A stretch of DNA of 64,000 nt. It comes from Aquisediminimonas profunda. GTDB taxonomy: Bacteria; Pseudomonadota; Alphaproteobacteria; Sphingomonadales; Sphingomonadaceae. Below, piece after piece: positions 57,424 to 64,000 of the stretch. The notes below the pieces were generated by a model. That model saw only the letters and a list, made by a program, of their open reading frames with translations. It had not been told where the DNA came from and made no database searches. The stretch covers positions 1,670,001 through 1,734,000 of the forward strand of contig NZ_CP080327.1 in NCBI RefSeq assembly GCF_019443285.1. The letters are read 5' to 3'. Both the position numbers and the translations under genes were made by a program. Within the stretch, counting starts at the first letter, position 1. The number at the start of each line of letters is the position of its first letter.

Positions 57424-58001
57424 AGGTCGAAGCGATCAAGCCACTTGGCCTGATCCGGCGGCTCAAAAGCCTGCATAGTGTCCAGCAGGCGGCCAGGCTC
57501 GGTATCGGCGATGACCATGTCGCGATGCACGCTGGTCACGAACCGAGCAGTCACACAGTGATCAAGAAACATAAAGAGATTGTCGTAAAAGTTTGAAACA
57601 TTGAGAAAACCGCAGGGCCTCGTATGGTATCCCAGTTGACCCCAGGTCAGCATTTCAAATATTTCATCGAGCGTTCCAAAACCGCCCGGCATCGCAATGA
57701 ATCCCTTGGCAAAATCTGCCATAAGGGCTTTTCTTTCGTGCATGGTCGCGACGACATGAAGTTCCGTGCAGCCCCTGTGCGCCAACTCCTTGTCCTCAAG
57801 CGCAGACGGGATGACGCCAATCACTTCCCCGCCTGCGTCAAGCACCGCGTCGGCTATGACGCCCATCAACCCGATGCGACCTCCGCCAAATACAAGTCCA
57901 ATCCCGCGCGCCGCCATTTCGGCGCCAAGGCTTCGGGCCGCTGCGGCATAAACGGGATCGGCACCCGGTGACGAGCCACAGTAAACAGCCAGCCTGTTCA
58001 C
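57420..58001 (-). CDS. LOG-family protein (cytokinin riboside 5'-monophosphate phosphoribohydrolase type)
   Basis: A 193-residue Rossmann-fold protein (TIGR00730). It has VYCGSSPG, FGGGRIGLMG and the signature PGGFGTLDEIFEMLTWGQLG, with the catalytic Glu of LOG enzymes; these cleave the ribose-phosphate from AMP or cytokinin nucleotides. It sits inside the crt operon with ATGA overlaps on both sides, between crtI and crtB. Whether it affects carotenoid synthesis or only shares the transcript is unknown. Confidence 0.92.
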   Translation of the reverse strand: MNRLAVYCGSSPGADPVYAAAARSLGAEMAARGIGLVFGGGRIGLMGVIADAVLDAGGEVIGVIPSALEDKELAHRGCTELHVVATMHERKALMADFAKGFIAMPGGFGTLDEIFEMLTWGQLGYHTRPCGFLNVSNFYDNLFMFLDHCVTARFVTSVHRDMVIADTEPGRLLDTMQAFEPPDQAKWLDRFDL

Positions 58002-59482
58002 CGCGCCAGATCTTCCAGCATCAGCTTCGCTGTCGCTTTTGCACTGCCGACGACCCCCGGAATTCCGGCTCCAGGATGCGTCCCGGCGCCAACGAAATAG
58101 AGATTGGGAATGGCATCGTCCCGATTGTGCGTGCGGAACCAGGCCGATTGGGTCAGGGTTGGCTCCAGACTGAAGGCGCTACCCTGATAGGCGCTGAGGT
58201 CATGCGCAAAGTCGGTCGGGGCATACCGGAAGCTGGTCACGATGCGGGAACGAATGTCAGGGATCAGGCGGCGCTGAATCTCGTCAAGGATGCGATCCTC
58301 CAGCAGCTTGCCAATTTCTCCATCCCAATCAAGCGGCGCCTTTCCCAGATGGGCAACTGGTGCGAGCGCATAGAAGGTCGAACAGCCCTCCGGGGCCATT
58401 GACGGATCTGTGACGGTCGGATGATGGAGGTAGAGCGAAAAATCGTGCGGCAGGATGCCGTGCTTGTAGATATCCTCAAGCAACCCTTTGTAACGCGGGC
58501 CGAACAGGATCATGTGATGGGGAATGCCCGGCCAGCTGCCCCTGATCCCGAAGTGGACGACGAAAAGCGACGGCGAAAAGCGTTTGCGTTCAAGCGAAGC
58601 CGCAGCGCGTTGCCCCCGCCGGTTACTCGTCAGCAAGTCCCGATAGCTGTGCATGATATCGGCATTTGACGCGACAGCGTCTGCATCGGCCTGCCATCCT
58701 GACCGCGTCCTCACCCCAGTCGCCTTGTCGCCAAGCGTTTCGATCTCTTCAACCGGATCGTCGAGCCTGATCGTTCCACCCAAACGTTCGAACTGTGTAA
58801 CCATTGCAGCGATCAGCCTGTTGGTCCCACCGCGCGCAAACCAGACGCCACCGTCCTTTTCCAGTTTGTGGATCAGCGCATAGATCGCGCTGGTCGTAAA
58901 GGGGTTTCCGCCCACAAGCAGTGTGTGGAAAGACAGTGCCTCGCGCAGCTTTTCGTTGCGCACAAAGGATGCAACGATCGAATAGACGGAGCGCCACGCC
59001 TGATATCTTGCAAGCGCCGGGGCCGCCTTGATCATCGAGGCGAAGTCAAGAAACGCCACATGCCCGAGTTTCAGATAGCCTTCCTCATAAACTCCTGCCG
59101 CATATTCCAGGAAGCGCTGGTATCCTGCCAGGTCTGCGGGATCGAGCTTGGCGATCTCATTCGTCAGTGCGGCATTGTCGTTCGAATAATCGAAATTGGT
59201 GCCATCTGGCCAATTGAGTCGGTAGAATGGCATGACCGGGTCCAGCACGACGTCATCTGACATGCTGCGTCCCGAGAGCGACCAGAGTTCCTGAAGGCAA
59301 TCCGGATCCGTAATTACGGTTGGTCCGGCATCAAAGGTGAAGCCGTCCTTCTCCCAGAAATAGGCACGACCGCCGGGTTTGTCCCGTGCTTCCACGACCG
59401 TGGTTTCGATGCCGGCCGACTGCAAGCGAATGGCAAGCGCTAGCCCACCAAAACCCGACCCGATAATGATGGCGCGCTTCAA
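57998..59482 (-). CDS. crtI: Phytoene desaturase
   Basis: A 494-residue FAD-dependent desaturase carrying phytoene to lycopene. The FAD motif is IIGSGFGGLALAIRLQSAGIETTVVEARDKPGGRAYFW at the N-terminus, and the C-terminal signature is NLYFVGAGTHPGAGIPGVVGSAKATAKLM. Overlaps crtY upstream by four bases. Length is standard for CrtI. Confidence 0.95.
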   Translation of the reverse strand: MKRAIIIGSGFGGLALAIRLQSAGIETTVVEARDKPGGRAYFWEKDGFTFDAGPTVITDPDCLQELWSLSGRSMSDDVVLDPVMPFYRLNWPDGTNFDYSNDNAALTNEIAKLDPADLAGYQRFLEYAAGVYEEGYLKLGHVAFLDFASMIKAAPALARYQAWRSVYSIVASFVRNEKLREALSFHTLLVGGNPFTTSAIYALIHKLEKDGGVWFARGGTNRLIAAMVTQFERLGGTIRLDDPVEEIETLGDKATGVRTRSGWQADADAVASNADIMHSYRDLLTSNRRGQRAAASLERKRFSPSLFVVHFGIRGSWPGIPHHMILFGPRYKGLLEDIYKHGILPHDFSLYLHHPTVTDPSMAPEGCSTFYALAPVAHLGKAPLDWDGEIGKLLEDRILDEIQRRLIPDIRSRIVTSFRYAPTDFAHDLSAYQGSAFSLEPTLTQSAWFRTHNRDDAIPNLYFVGAGTHPGAGIPGVVGSAKATAKLMLEDLAR

Positions 59483-60621
59483 CTTTTATATCCCAATATT
59501 GCCCTGATCGCTCGACCGATAGGGACTGGCGGCTTTCCGCTCAAGATGCGGATCTTGTCGAAGAATGTAGAGCGTCCGGCATAAAACCGCTCGATGAGCG
59601 GGGGAGAGAGCCGATAGAATCGTTCAAGGACCTTGTATTCCTTGTCGGGCTCCGATGCCCGAAAAAGCATTGTGTCGAGCATTCTATAGAAGCCCCGTTC
59701 CTCCCAGCGCCTTTTCGCATAGGCCCGGGCCCGCTTTGGCGTCATTGCCGGGTCGGTTGTGATGGCGATCGCAAGTCGGACCGCGTCAGGCAGCGAATAT
59801 CCCGTGGTCGGGTGGAAGAGTCCCGCGCGCATCCCCGCCTTGGCGACCGCGCCGCCAGAGTCCCAATAGGCTGCAAAATCACCACCCATGGCAACGGGAA
59901 GGACTCCCGTTTCCTCGCGCTCGATTGCTTCGATCTGCCAACCGCGTCGTTGTGCATAGGCTGCGATCCGCTGGCGCAAGGCCTCTGGTTCGAGCGACGG
60001 GCCGTCGCTGTAATAGGTGTCTTCGACAAAGACCGTATCGGCATCGAATGGCAAGCAATAGACGAAGCGATAACCGTCATTCTGCAAAACAGTCGCGTCC
60101 ATCACGATCGGGCGCACAAGGCCATGTCCGCCTCGGATGCGCAGTTTCTGGCCAAGGAATTTCTGCCAGCCCACATCAAGGCAGGAGATATCAGCCGGGC
60201 CGCGAGCATCAATGACAACCGGTGCGGCAATCGATCTGCCGTCGGACAGCGTGATGCTTGTATCGATTGCTGCCACTGCGGCTGCGATGATCTGGTCAGG
60301 GCGCAATTTCGCCCGAACCACAAGATCCAGCCGTTCGGACTCGATGCTGTTGTAGCCAGTATGAAGTGTGCGGTGGTGCGCCGGAAATGAAACGTCATAA
60401 TCAGGCCAGTGATGACAGATGAGAGGGTCTATCAGCCACCTGTCTTTAAGGGCAATATCGCTGTCGAAAAACGACCAGAGATGATTTCCGCCGATATTTG
60501 GCGATGATTCTATCAACCTGACGTCAAGGTCCGGCCTTTTTTCTGCCAGCGCCAGTGCAATCAGTCCGCCGGCAAGGCCACCGCCAGCAATCGCCACATC
60601 ACAGTTGATCTCATCGTGCAC
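59479..60621 (-). CDS. crtY: Lycopene beta-cyclase
   Basis: A 380-residue flavoprotein of the CrtY type. It begins with DVAIAGGGLAGGLIALAL and has the IESSPNIGGNHLWSFF region next to it, then WPDYDVSFPAHHRTL and the C-terminal FYRMLDTMLFRA and RFYRLSPPLIERFYAGRST typical of proteobacterial cyclases. It turns lycopene into beta-carotene. First gene of the operon crtY-crtI-LOG-crtB-DUF983, divergent from aat with 46 bases between starts. Confidence 0.93.
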   Translation of the reverse strand: MHDEINCDVAIAGGGLAGGLIALALAEKRPDLDVRLIESSPNIGGNHLWSFFDSDIALKDRWLIDPLICHHWPDYDVSFPAHHRTLHTGYNSIESERLDLVVRAKLRPDQIIAAAVAAIDTSITLSDGRSIAAPVVIDARGPADISCLDVGWQKFLGQKLRIRGGHGLVRPIVMDATVLQNDGYRFVYCLPFDADTVFVEDTYYSDGPSLEPEALRQRIAAYAQRRGWQIEAIEREETGVLPVAMGGDFAAYWDSGGAVAKAGMRAGLFHPTTGYSLPDAVRLAIAITTDPAMTPKRARAYAKRRWEERGFYRMLDTMLFRASEPDKEYKVLERFYRLSPPLIERFYAGRSTFFDKIRILSGKPPVPIGRAIRAILGYKS

Positions 60622-60667
60622 ACTTTGTCCGTAGACGGGTTTGGCCGCAGGCGAAAGCCGGTGTAAA

Positions 60668-61420
60668 ATGACCAGGATGACACAGCCGCTTGACCCTGCA
60701 CTTCTCCTGAAGGCCTATGCTGCCGGGATATTCCCAATGGCTGACGGGCGCGATGCGCCTGACGTCTATTGGGTTGAGCCGCGCAAACGCGGTATTCTGC
60801 CGCTTGACGGATTCAGGCTTTCGCGTTCCCTGGCAAAGACATTGCGATCCGGGCGGTATGAAACAACCGCTGACCTTGCCTTTGCGGATGTCGTGCGGCT
60901 GTGTGCGGAGCAGGCTGCAGATCGCCCCTCCACCTGGATCAACCACCAGATCGAAGCCTCGGTGGCGCTGCTTCATGCAGGCGGGCACGCGCACAGTATT
61001 GAGACATGGGAAAGGGGCAGACTTGTAGGCGGTCTCTATGGCGTAAAGCTCGGGCGGGCCTTTTTCGGCGAATCGATGTTCAGCCGAGCGACCGATGCCT
61101 CGAAAGTGGCCTTGGCTCATCTCGTTGCGCGGCTGCGTGCCGGTGGCTTCACGCTGCTTGATTGCCAGTTCATTACGCCGCACCTCGCCTCATTGGGAGC
61201 GATCGAAATTGACCGTTCAGCCTACCTGGCGGCGTTGGTTTCGGCAGTTGCGGGTGTCGGCGCCGGAGCGGACGTTTCGGCAGTCGCTGGCGCAGCCCCA
61301 TCAGGTGATTTTTCGGCGCTCGACCGGTTGTTTGAGGCCGAAGGATCTCCGCGCAAGACAATCGTGTCTGGCCCAACATCGGGATGCTTCATCGCGCAGG
61401 CCTTGGTCCAGACGTCGTAG
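60668..61420 (+). CDS. aat: Leucyl/phenylalanyl-tRNA-protein transferase
   Basis: A 250-residue Aat, adding Leu or Phe to N-terminal Lys/Arg proteins to make N-end-rule substrates for ClpS/ClpAP. Motifs: YAAGIFPMA, VYWVEPRKRGILPLDGFRLSRSL, then ETWERGRLVGGLYGVKLGRAFFGESMFSRATDASKVAL and LLDCQFITPHLASLGA. The C-terminal tail ending FIAQALVQTS resembles other sphingomonad Aat proteins. The start is either 60668 or 60677. Its last 199 bases are antisense to the DUF2155 gene. Confidence 0.93.
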   Translation: MTRMTQPLDPALLLKAYAAGIFPMADGRDAPDVYWVEPRKRGILPLDGFRLSRSLAKTLRSGRYETTADLAFADVVRLCAEQAADRPSTWINHQIEASVALLHAGGHAHSIETWERGRLVGGLYGVKLGRAFFGESMFSRATDASKVALAHLVARLRAGGFTLLDCQFITPHLASLGAIEIDRSAYLAALVSAVAGVGAGADVSAVAGAAPSGDFSALDRLFEAEGSPRKTIVSGPTSGCFIAQALVQTS

Positions 61421-61866
61421 ATCGGGTGCTCGACCGTGTTGAGCGAGGGCGATTCCTTGAAGAGCCAGCCCGAGAAGACCTTGCGCCATTTGTCATCACT
61501 GCCATGGACAATGACTTGCACGAATGCCCCGGTATAGGGTTCCGCTTCCCAAGGAGCGGTCGTTTCGCAGGCCTTCAGTCGCACGACGAGATCGCCGATG
61601 CGCACAGCTTGGCCGGGTTTCATGACGAGATCGCGATAGAGGCCGTTGCGTTTGTTGAGGATGCCGAGTGTCGCGACACGTTCGGCCATCGGCGTTTCCT
61701 TGCCGATAACCACGGGAGGTGCGGGCTTGGGCGCTGGTGCCGCAATCTGGGTCGGGACCGGCTCGGTTGTATTGCTGGCAGTCGAATTCTCGATCTGAGC
61801 AAAACCTTGCCAGGCGGCCAGCCCGGCCACCAAGCCGCCAAGCACCCAAAGGGCAGGGCGTTTCAT
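61222..61866 (-). CDS. DUF2155 domain exported protein
   Basis: A 214-residue exported protein. An N-terminal signal or anchor (ALWVLGGLVAGLAAWQGFAQ) precedes a Pro-rich linker and the DUF2155 domain (MAERVATLGILNKRNGLYRDLVMKPGQAVRIGDLVVRLKACETTAPWE...AFVQVIVHGSDDKWRKVFSGWLFKESPSLNTVEHPIYDVWTKACAM). The last 45 or so residues are a low-complexity Ala/Pro/Thr tail lying antisense to the end of aat. Its start overlaps the end of the NDUFA12 gene (ATGA). Function unknown. Confidence 0.88.
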   Translation of the reverse strand: MKRPALWVLGGLVAGLAAWQGFAQIENSTASNTTEPVPTQIAAPAPKPAPPVVIGKETPMAERVATLGILNKRNGLYRDLVMKPGQAVRIGDLVVRLKACETTAPWEAEPYTGAFVQVIVHGSDDKWRKVFSGWLFKESPSLNTVEHPIYDVWTKACAMKHPDVGPDTIVLRGDPSASNNRSSAEKSPDGAAPATAETSAPAPTPATAETNAAR

Positions 61867-62261
61867 CCCTGTTCAGGGCTCCAAGGTTGATAGTCGCCCG
61901 TCGCAGCCGCGCGTTCGCCACCCGCTTCCGGCGCTCCGGCGGGGCGATAGGCATGGACAGTGCCAGTCAGATTCCGGCTTGGAGGCTTTTGCCAGATTCG
62001 TGCGGGTGGAAGCGCATTTTCCGGCACATCGTCAATCATGTGATGCAGCCAGCCGTGCCATTCGGGCGGCACGCGACTTGCGTCATTCAAGCCATTATAC
62101 ATCACCCAGCGACGCGTGAGACCGCCGACGGTCTTGCCACCTTCGTAATAGACATTGCCTTCGGCATCATGGCCGATCCGCTTGCCCTTGGTCGCGGTGC
62201 CAAGCCACGTGCCGAACGTCGCGCCTTCCCACCAGGTGAAGATATTCTTGAATATGCCCAT
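61863..62261 (-). CDS. NADH:ubiquinone oxidoreductase subunit NDUFA12 family protein
   Basis: A 132-residue homologue of the mitochondrial complex I accessory subunit B17.2/NDUFA12. It has GIFKNIFTWWEGATFGTWLGT, then EGNVYYEGGKTVGGLTRRWVMYNGLNDASRVPPEWHGWLHH and a Pro-rich end. Alphaproteobacterial complex I carries this subunit. ATG at 62261 is preferred over 62297 since conservation begins there. It forms a two-gene unit with DUF2155. Confidence 0.93.
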   Translation of the reverse strand: MGIFKNIFTWWEGATFGTWLGTATKGKRIGHDAEGNVYYEGGKTVGGLTRRWVMYNGLNDASRVPPEWHGWLHHMIDDVPENALPPARIWQKPPSRNLTGTVHAYRPAGAPEAGGERAAATGDYQPWSPEQG

Positions 62262-62568
62262 GGATGGGCGATTACCCGTGCTCGCGGATTCGTGCAACGG
62301 TGTTGGTGCCTGCCTGCTTCCGGCAGAATTTCACCAACTGAGGCAACTGCCGTACAAAATGGCAGCTTGAAAAACGAGTTCCCGGCTAACGGCGCCGCAA
62401 TCTTGTCGAGTGCTGGGCGAAATGACCATTTTTGGGACATTGTTAAGCATTTATTAGCTTTTGCGCCGGGCGAAAAGGAACTATCGGTCGGGCAAATAAT
62501 TTGAGTCGCACAAAACCGTGGACCGTTTGGCGCCAAGTGCTGAACATTTTAATTTTGGAGCTTGTATC
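62262..62568. promoter_or_regulatory. Divergent promoter region of ndufA12 and the PEPxxWA gene
   Basis: A 307-base noncoding region. TTAA-7-TTAG at 62443-62457 matches seven of eight bases of the alphaproteobacterial CtrA site (TTAA-N7-TTAA). A perfect palindrome, TTGGCGCCAA, lies at 62527-62536, 33 bases ahead of the GTG start. A small repeat CTGCC...GGCAG occurs near 62350. No convincing sigma-54 (GG-N10-GC with good flanks) promoter was found for PrsR control. Confidence 0.4.
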
Positions 62569-63132
62569 GTGAAAAAATATTCTATCCTTGCTGCGGCTGC
62601 CCTTTGTGCCGCTGGTTTTGCGACACCTGCTTTTGCTGCCCAGCCCATCACTCCGGTACCGAGTTGCGCAATTATTGGGCTGGATGACATTGTTCCTAAT
62701 GCACTTGCATGTTCCGGCTATTTTCAGGGCAACCTGCTGAACACCGCAAATCTTACCGAACAGACGAACGCGTTGGCGAGCATCGGCCTGACCTGGAATG
62801 GCGTTACGATCGAGAAGCTTGATCCGGGTGCTGCAATCCTCAATTTCGTCACCCCCCTGAACGGCTTGACCTGGATCGGCATCCATTATGGCGCCGGTCA
62901 GGGACCGGTGAATGTACAGGGCGGTGTAACGGCCTTCTACAGGTTCGATGCAGGCACCAATCGTGACACCTTCAACATCACGCCGGGATCGATTTCTGGC
63001 GTATCGCTCTTTGCTACGGGCCCTGGGACTGCGGTTCCGGAACCTGCCACTTGGGCGATGATGCTTCTTGGGTTTGGTTTTGCAGGAATGATGCTGCGCC
63101 GCCGCAACGCTCCGCAACACGCATTCTCCTAA
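62569..63132 (+). CDS. PEPxxWA-CTERM sorted exported protein
   Basis: A 187-residue envelope protein. It starts with GTG at 62569 (GGAG eight bases upstream), has a Sec signal (KKYSILAAAALCAAGFATPAFAA) and a beta-rich middle (TWNGVTIEKLDPGAAILNFVTPLNGLTWIGIHYG). The C-terminal sorting signal is PEPATWAMM, a helix (LLGFGFAGMML) and RRR, which an exosortase would recognise and cleave. The cargo domain is not recognised. PrsK/PrsR in this window are regulators of such systems. Confidence 0.9.
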   Translation: MKKYSILAAAALCAAGFATPAFAAQPITPVPSCAIIGLDDIVPNALACSGYFQGNLLNTANLTEQTNALASIGLTWNGVTIEKLDPGAAILNFVTPLNGLTWIGIHYGAGQGPVNVQGGVTAFYRFDAGTNRDTFNITPGSISGVSLFATGPGTAVPEPATWAMMLLGFGFAGMMLRRRNAPQHAFS

Positions 63133-63155
63133 TCTGAGGCCAATTTGAATTGAAG

Positions 63156-63187
63156 CCGCGGGCCGAAAGGTCCGCGGTTTTCTTTTG
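63156..63187 (+). terminator. Rho-independent terminator of the PEPxxWA gene
   Basis: A 9-base-pair stem (CCGCGGGCC, 63156-63164, with GGTCCGCGG, 63169-63177; one G-U pair) closed by a GAAA tetraloop, followed by TTTTCTTTT. It stands 23 bases after the stop codon. Confidence 0.88.
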
Positions 63188-63221
63188 CCTGAAGAACAAC
63201 CGCTGCAGCTCTGCCGCTGAC

Positions 63222-63785
63222 TCACGCGTGACCGCTGTCCAGTGCCAGCAACCGCGGATCTATTCCCTGCGCTTCGAACGCAGCTGTCCAGCGTTCTTCA
63301 ACGGGCATGTCATAGAGAAGCGTGTCATTCGCGTCGGCCACGTGCCAGCCGTGGCGGTGCATTTCCTCATCAAGCTGACCCGGCCCCCAACCTGCATAAC
63401 CGAGCGCGACCAGCCAGCGCTTTGGTCCCTTGTTCGTCCCGATCACGCGGAGCACATCAATCGTCGCGGTCAAACCCCACAAGTTCGAGACTTGCATGCT
63501 GTCCTGCCCGCTCCAGTCGAGGGAGTGAAGGACGAAACCGCGCTGGGGTTCAACCGGCCCGCCCGCGTGGATCGGCACATCCGGCGCTGATCCCGGCTCA
63601 ATCCCGAACTGACCCAGCAATCCGTGAAGTCCAAGGCGCGGCATGATGCGGCCAATGCCGATGCCCAGCGCTCCTTCTTCGTCATGCTGGCAAATCGCGA
63701 TAACCGAGCGCTCAAAGCGGGGATCGCCAATACCGGGCATGGCAAGCAGCAGCTTGCCGGTCAGAAAGGGGGGACTCGGCGCCAT
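63222..63785 (-). CDS. YqgE/AlgH family protein
   Basis: A 187-residue protein of the YqgE/AlgH (DUF179) family. It has FLTGKLLLAMPGIGDPRFERSVIAICQHDEEGALGIGIGR, and later PVEPQRGFVLHS and ALGYAGWGPGQLDEEM. Structures are known; the reaction is not. The ATG at 63785 is preferred because conservation starts at MAPSPPFLTGK, though no strong ribosome site is seen. It is divergent from the peroxiredoxin gene. Confidence 0.92.
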   Translation of the reverse strand: MAPSPPFLTGKLLLAMPGIGDPRFERSVIAICQHDEEGALGIGIGRIMPRLGLHGLLGQFGIEPGSAPDVPIHAGGPVEPQRGFVLHSLDWSGQDSMQVSNLWGLTATIDVLRVIGTNKGPKRWLVALGYAGWGPGQLDEEMHRHGWHVADANDTLLYDMPVEERWTAAFEAQGIDPRLLALDSGHA

Positions 63786-63901
63786 GATCGCCAGGAAGAT
63801 TGATCCGCAACTTGGCCAATGTCCAGCACCCACTTGCAATAGGCGGCAGTTGGAACCAGAGGAGGGACAGCCAGAGACAAACTGAACTGAAAGGATATGC
63901 C

Positions 63902-64000
63902 ATGACTATTTCTGTTGGAGAGAAGATCCCGTCGACAAATTTCGTTCAGCCGACTGCGGACGGCCCACAAGGTGTTTCCAGCGACGAATTCTTCAAGGGC
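63902..64000 (+). CDS. Peroxiredoxin, Prx5/AhpC-TSA type (3' end outside window)
   Basis: Only the first 33 residues are visible: MTISVGEKIPSTNFVQPTADGPQGVSSDEFFKG. The VGEKIPS start and the DGPQxVSSDEFFKG turn match the Prx5-type family; the peroxidatic cysteine (about residue 50) lies outside. AAGGA sits seven bases before the ATG. Confidence 0.8.
   Translation, partial: MTISVGEKIPSTNFVQPTADGPQGVSSDEFFKG

Noticed and set aside
62425-62450. Sigma-54 promoter (GG-N10-GC) ahead of the PEPxxWA gene
   Set aside because: GG and GC are correctly spaced at one place, but the flanks do not match TGGCAC...TTGC, and such spacing occurs often by chance.

Overview
The window is a chromosomal segment of an alphaproteobacterium, most likely an aerobic, carotenoid-producing member of the Sphingomonadales. 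That placement is inferred from content: an F1 ATP synthase operon atpHAGDC without Fo genes, a carotenoid operon crtY-crtI-LOG-crtB plus a separate crtZ, a PEPxxWA-type C-terminal sorting signal (VPEPATWAMM), PrsK/PrsR regulators, EipA (DUF1134), an NDUFA12-type complex I protein, and REP-like palindromes of a kind common in sphingomonads. GC is moderately high with coding bias on the called frames. I found no insertion sequence, prophage, integrase, CRISPR array or rRNA. One tRNA is present (tRNA-Ser, GCU).

Layout. 1-2.7 kb (minus): partial ferritin-like gene, ada overlapping a DUF1203 gene, dienelactone hydrolase. 2.9-8 kb (plus): atpHAGDC, with a paired REP-like palindrome between atpA and atpG and an Ala/Lys/Pro-rich extension on the beta subunit. 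8-11 kb: DUF1772 protein, rubrerythrin, a CCG-domain Fe-S oxidoreductase and DUF3501. 11-14.1 kb: a sulfide/persulfide module (ArsR-type BigR/SqrR-like regulator, YgaP-like rhodanese, TauE exporter, and a divergent persulfide dioxygenase). 14.1-17.5 kb: isocitrate lyase, a 52-residue gene, and a divergent RamB-like regulator. 17.5-24.5 kb: mannose-1-phosphate guanylyltransferase, prsK-prsR, a DUF815 ATPase and NADP-glutamate dehydrogenase. 24.5-30 kb: beta-CASP nuclease, SDR, lipoprotein cytochrome c, matB, DUF167. 29.8-34.4 kb (minus): a tightly coupled operon of MaoC hydratase, CitE-like CoA-ester lyase, a divergent PEP carboxylase paralogue and a PaaI thioesterase. 34.5-42.5 kb: alpha-2-macroglobulin and PbpC. 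42.5-48 kb: nhaA with an MgtC/DUF4010 protein, then etfBA and sucC. 48-54.2 kb: crtZ, two lipoproteins, P450, PilZ, bactofilin, an IPNS-like oxygenase, eipA and tRNA-Ser. 54.3-64 kb: GGCT-like protein, exported Met/Cys-rich protein, YedK, the crt operon, aat overlapping a DUF2155 gene on the opposite strand, ndufA12, a PEPxxWA protein, yqgE and a partial peroxiredoxin.

How the parts fit. Central carbon and energy genes dominate: ATP synthase, sucC, etfBA, aceA with its likely regulator, gdhA and matB. Carotenoid genes in two places predict beta-carotene to zeaxanthin chemistry. PrsK/PrsR, ManC and the PEPxxWA protein point to an exosortase-linked exopolysaccharide system encoded mainly elsewhere. 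The least explained system is the MaoC/CitE-like/PEPC-like/PaaI operon: its PEPC homologue has substitutions at several canonical active-site positions while keeping the overall fold signatures.
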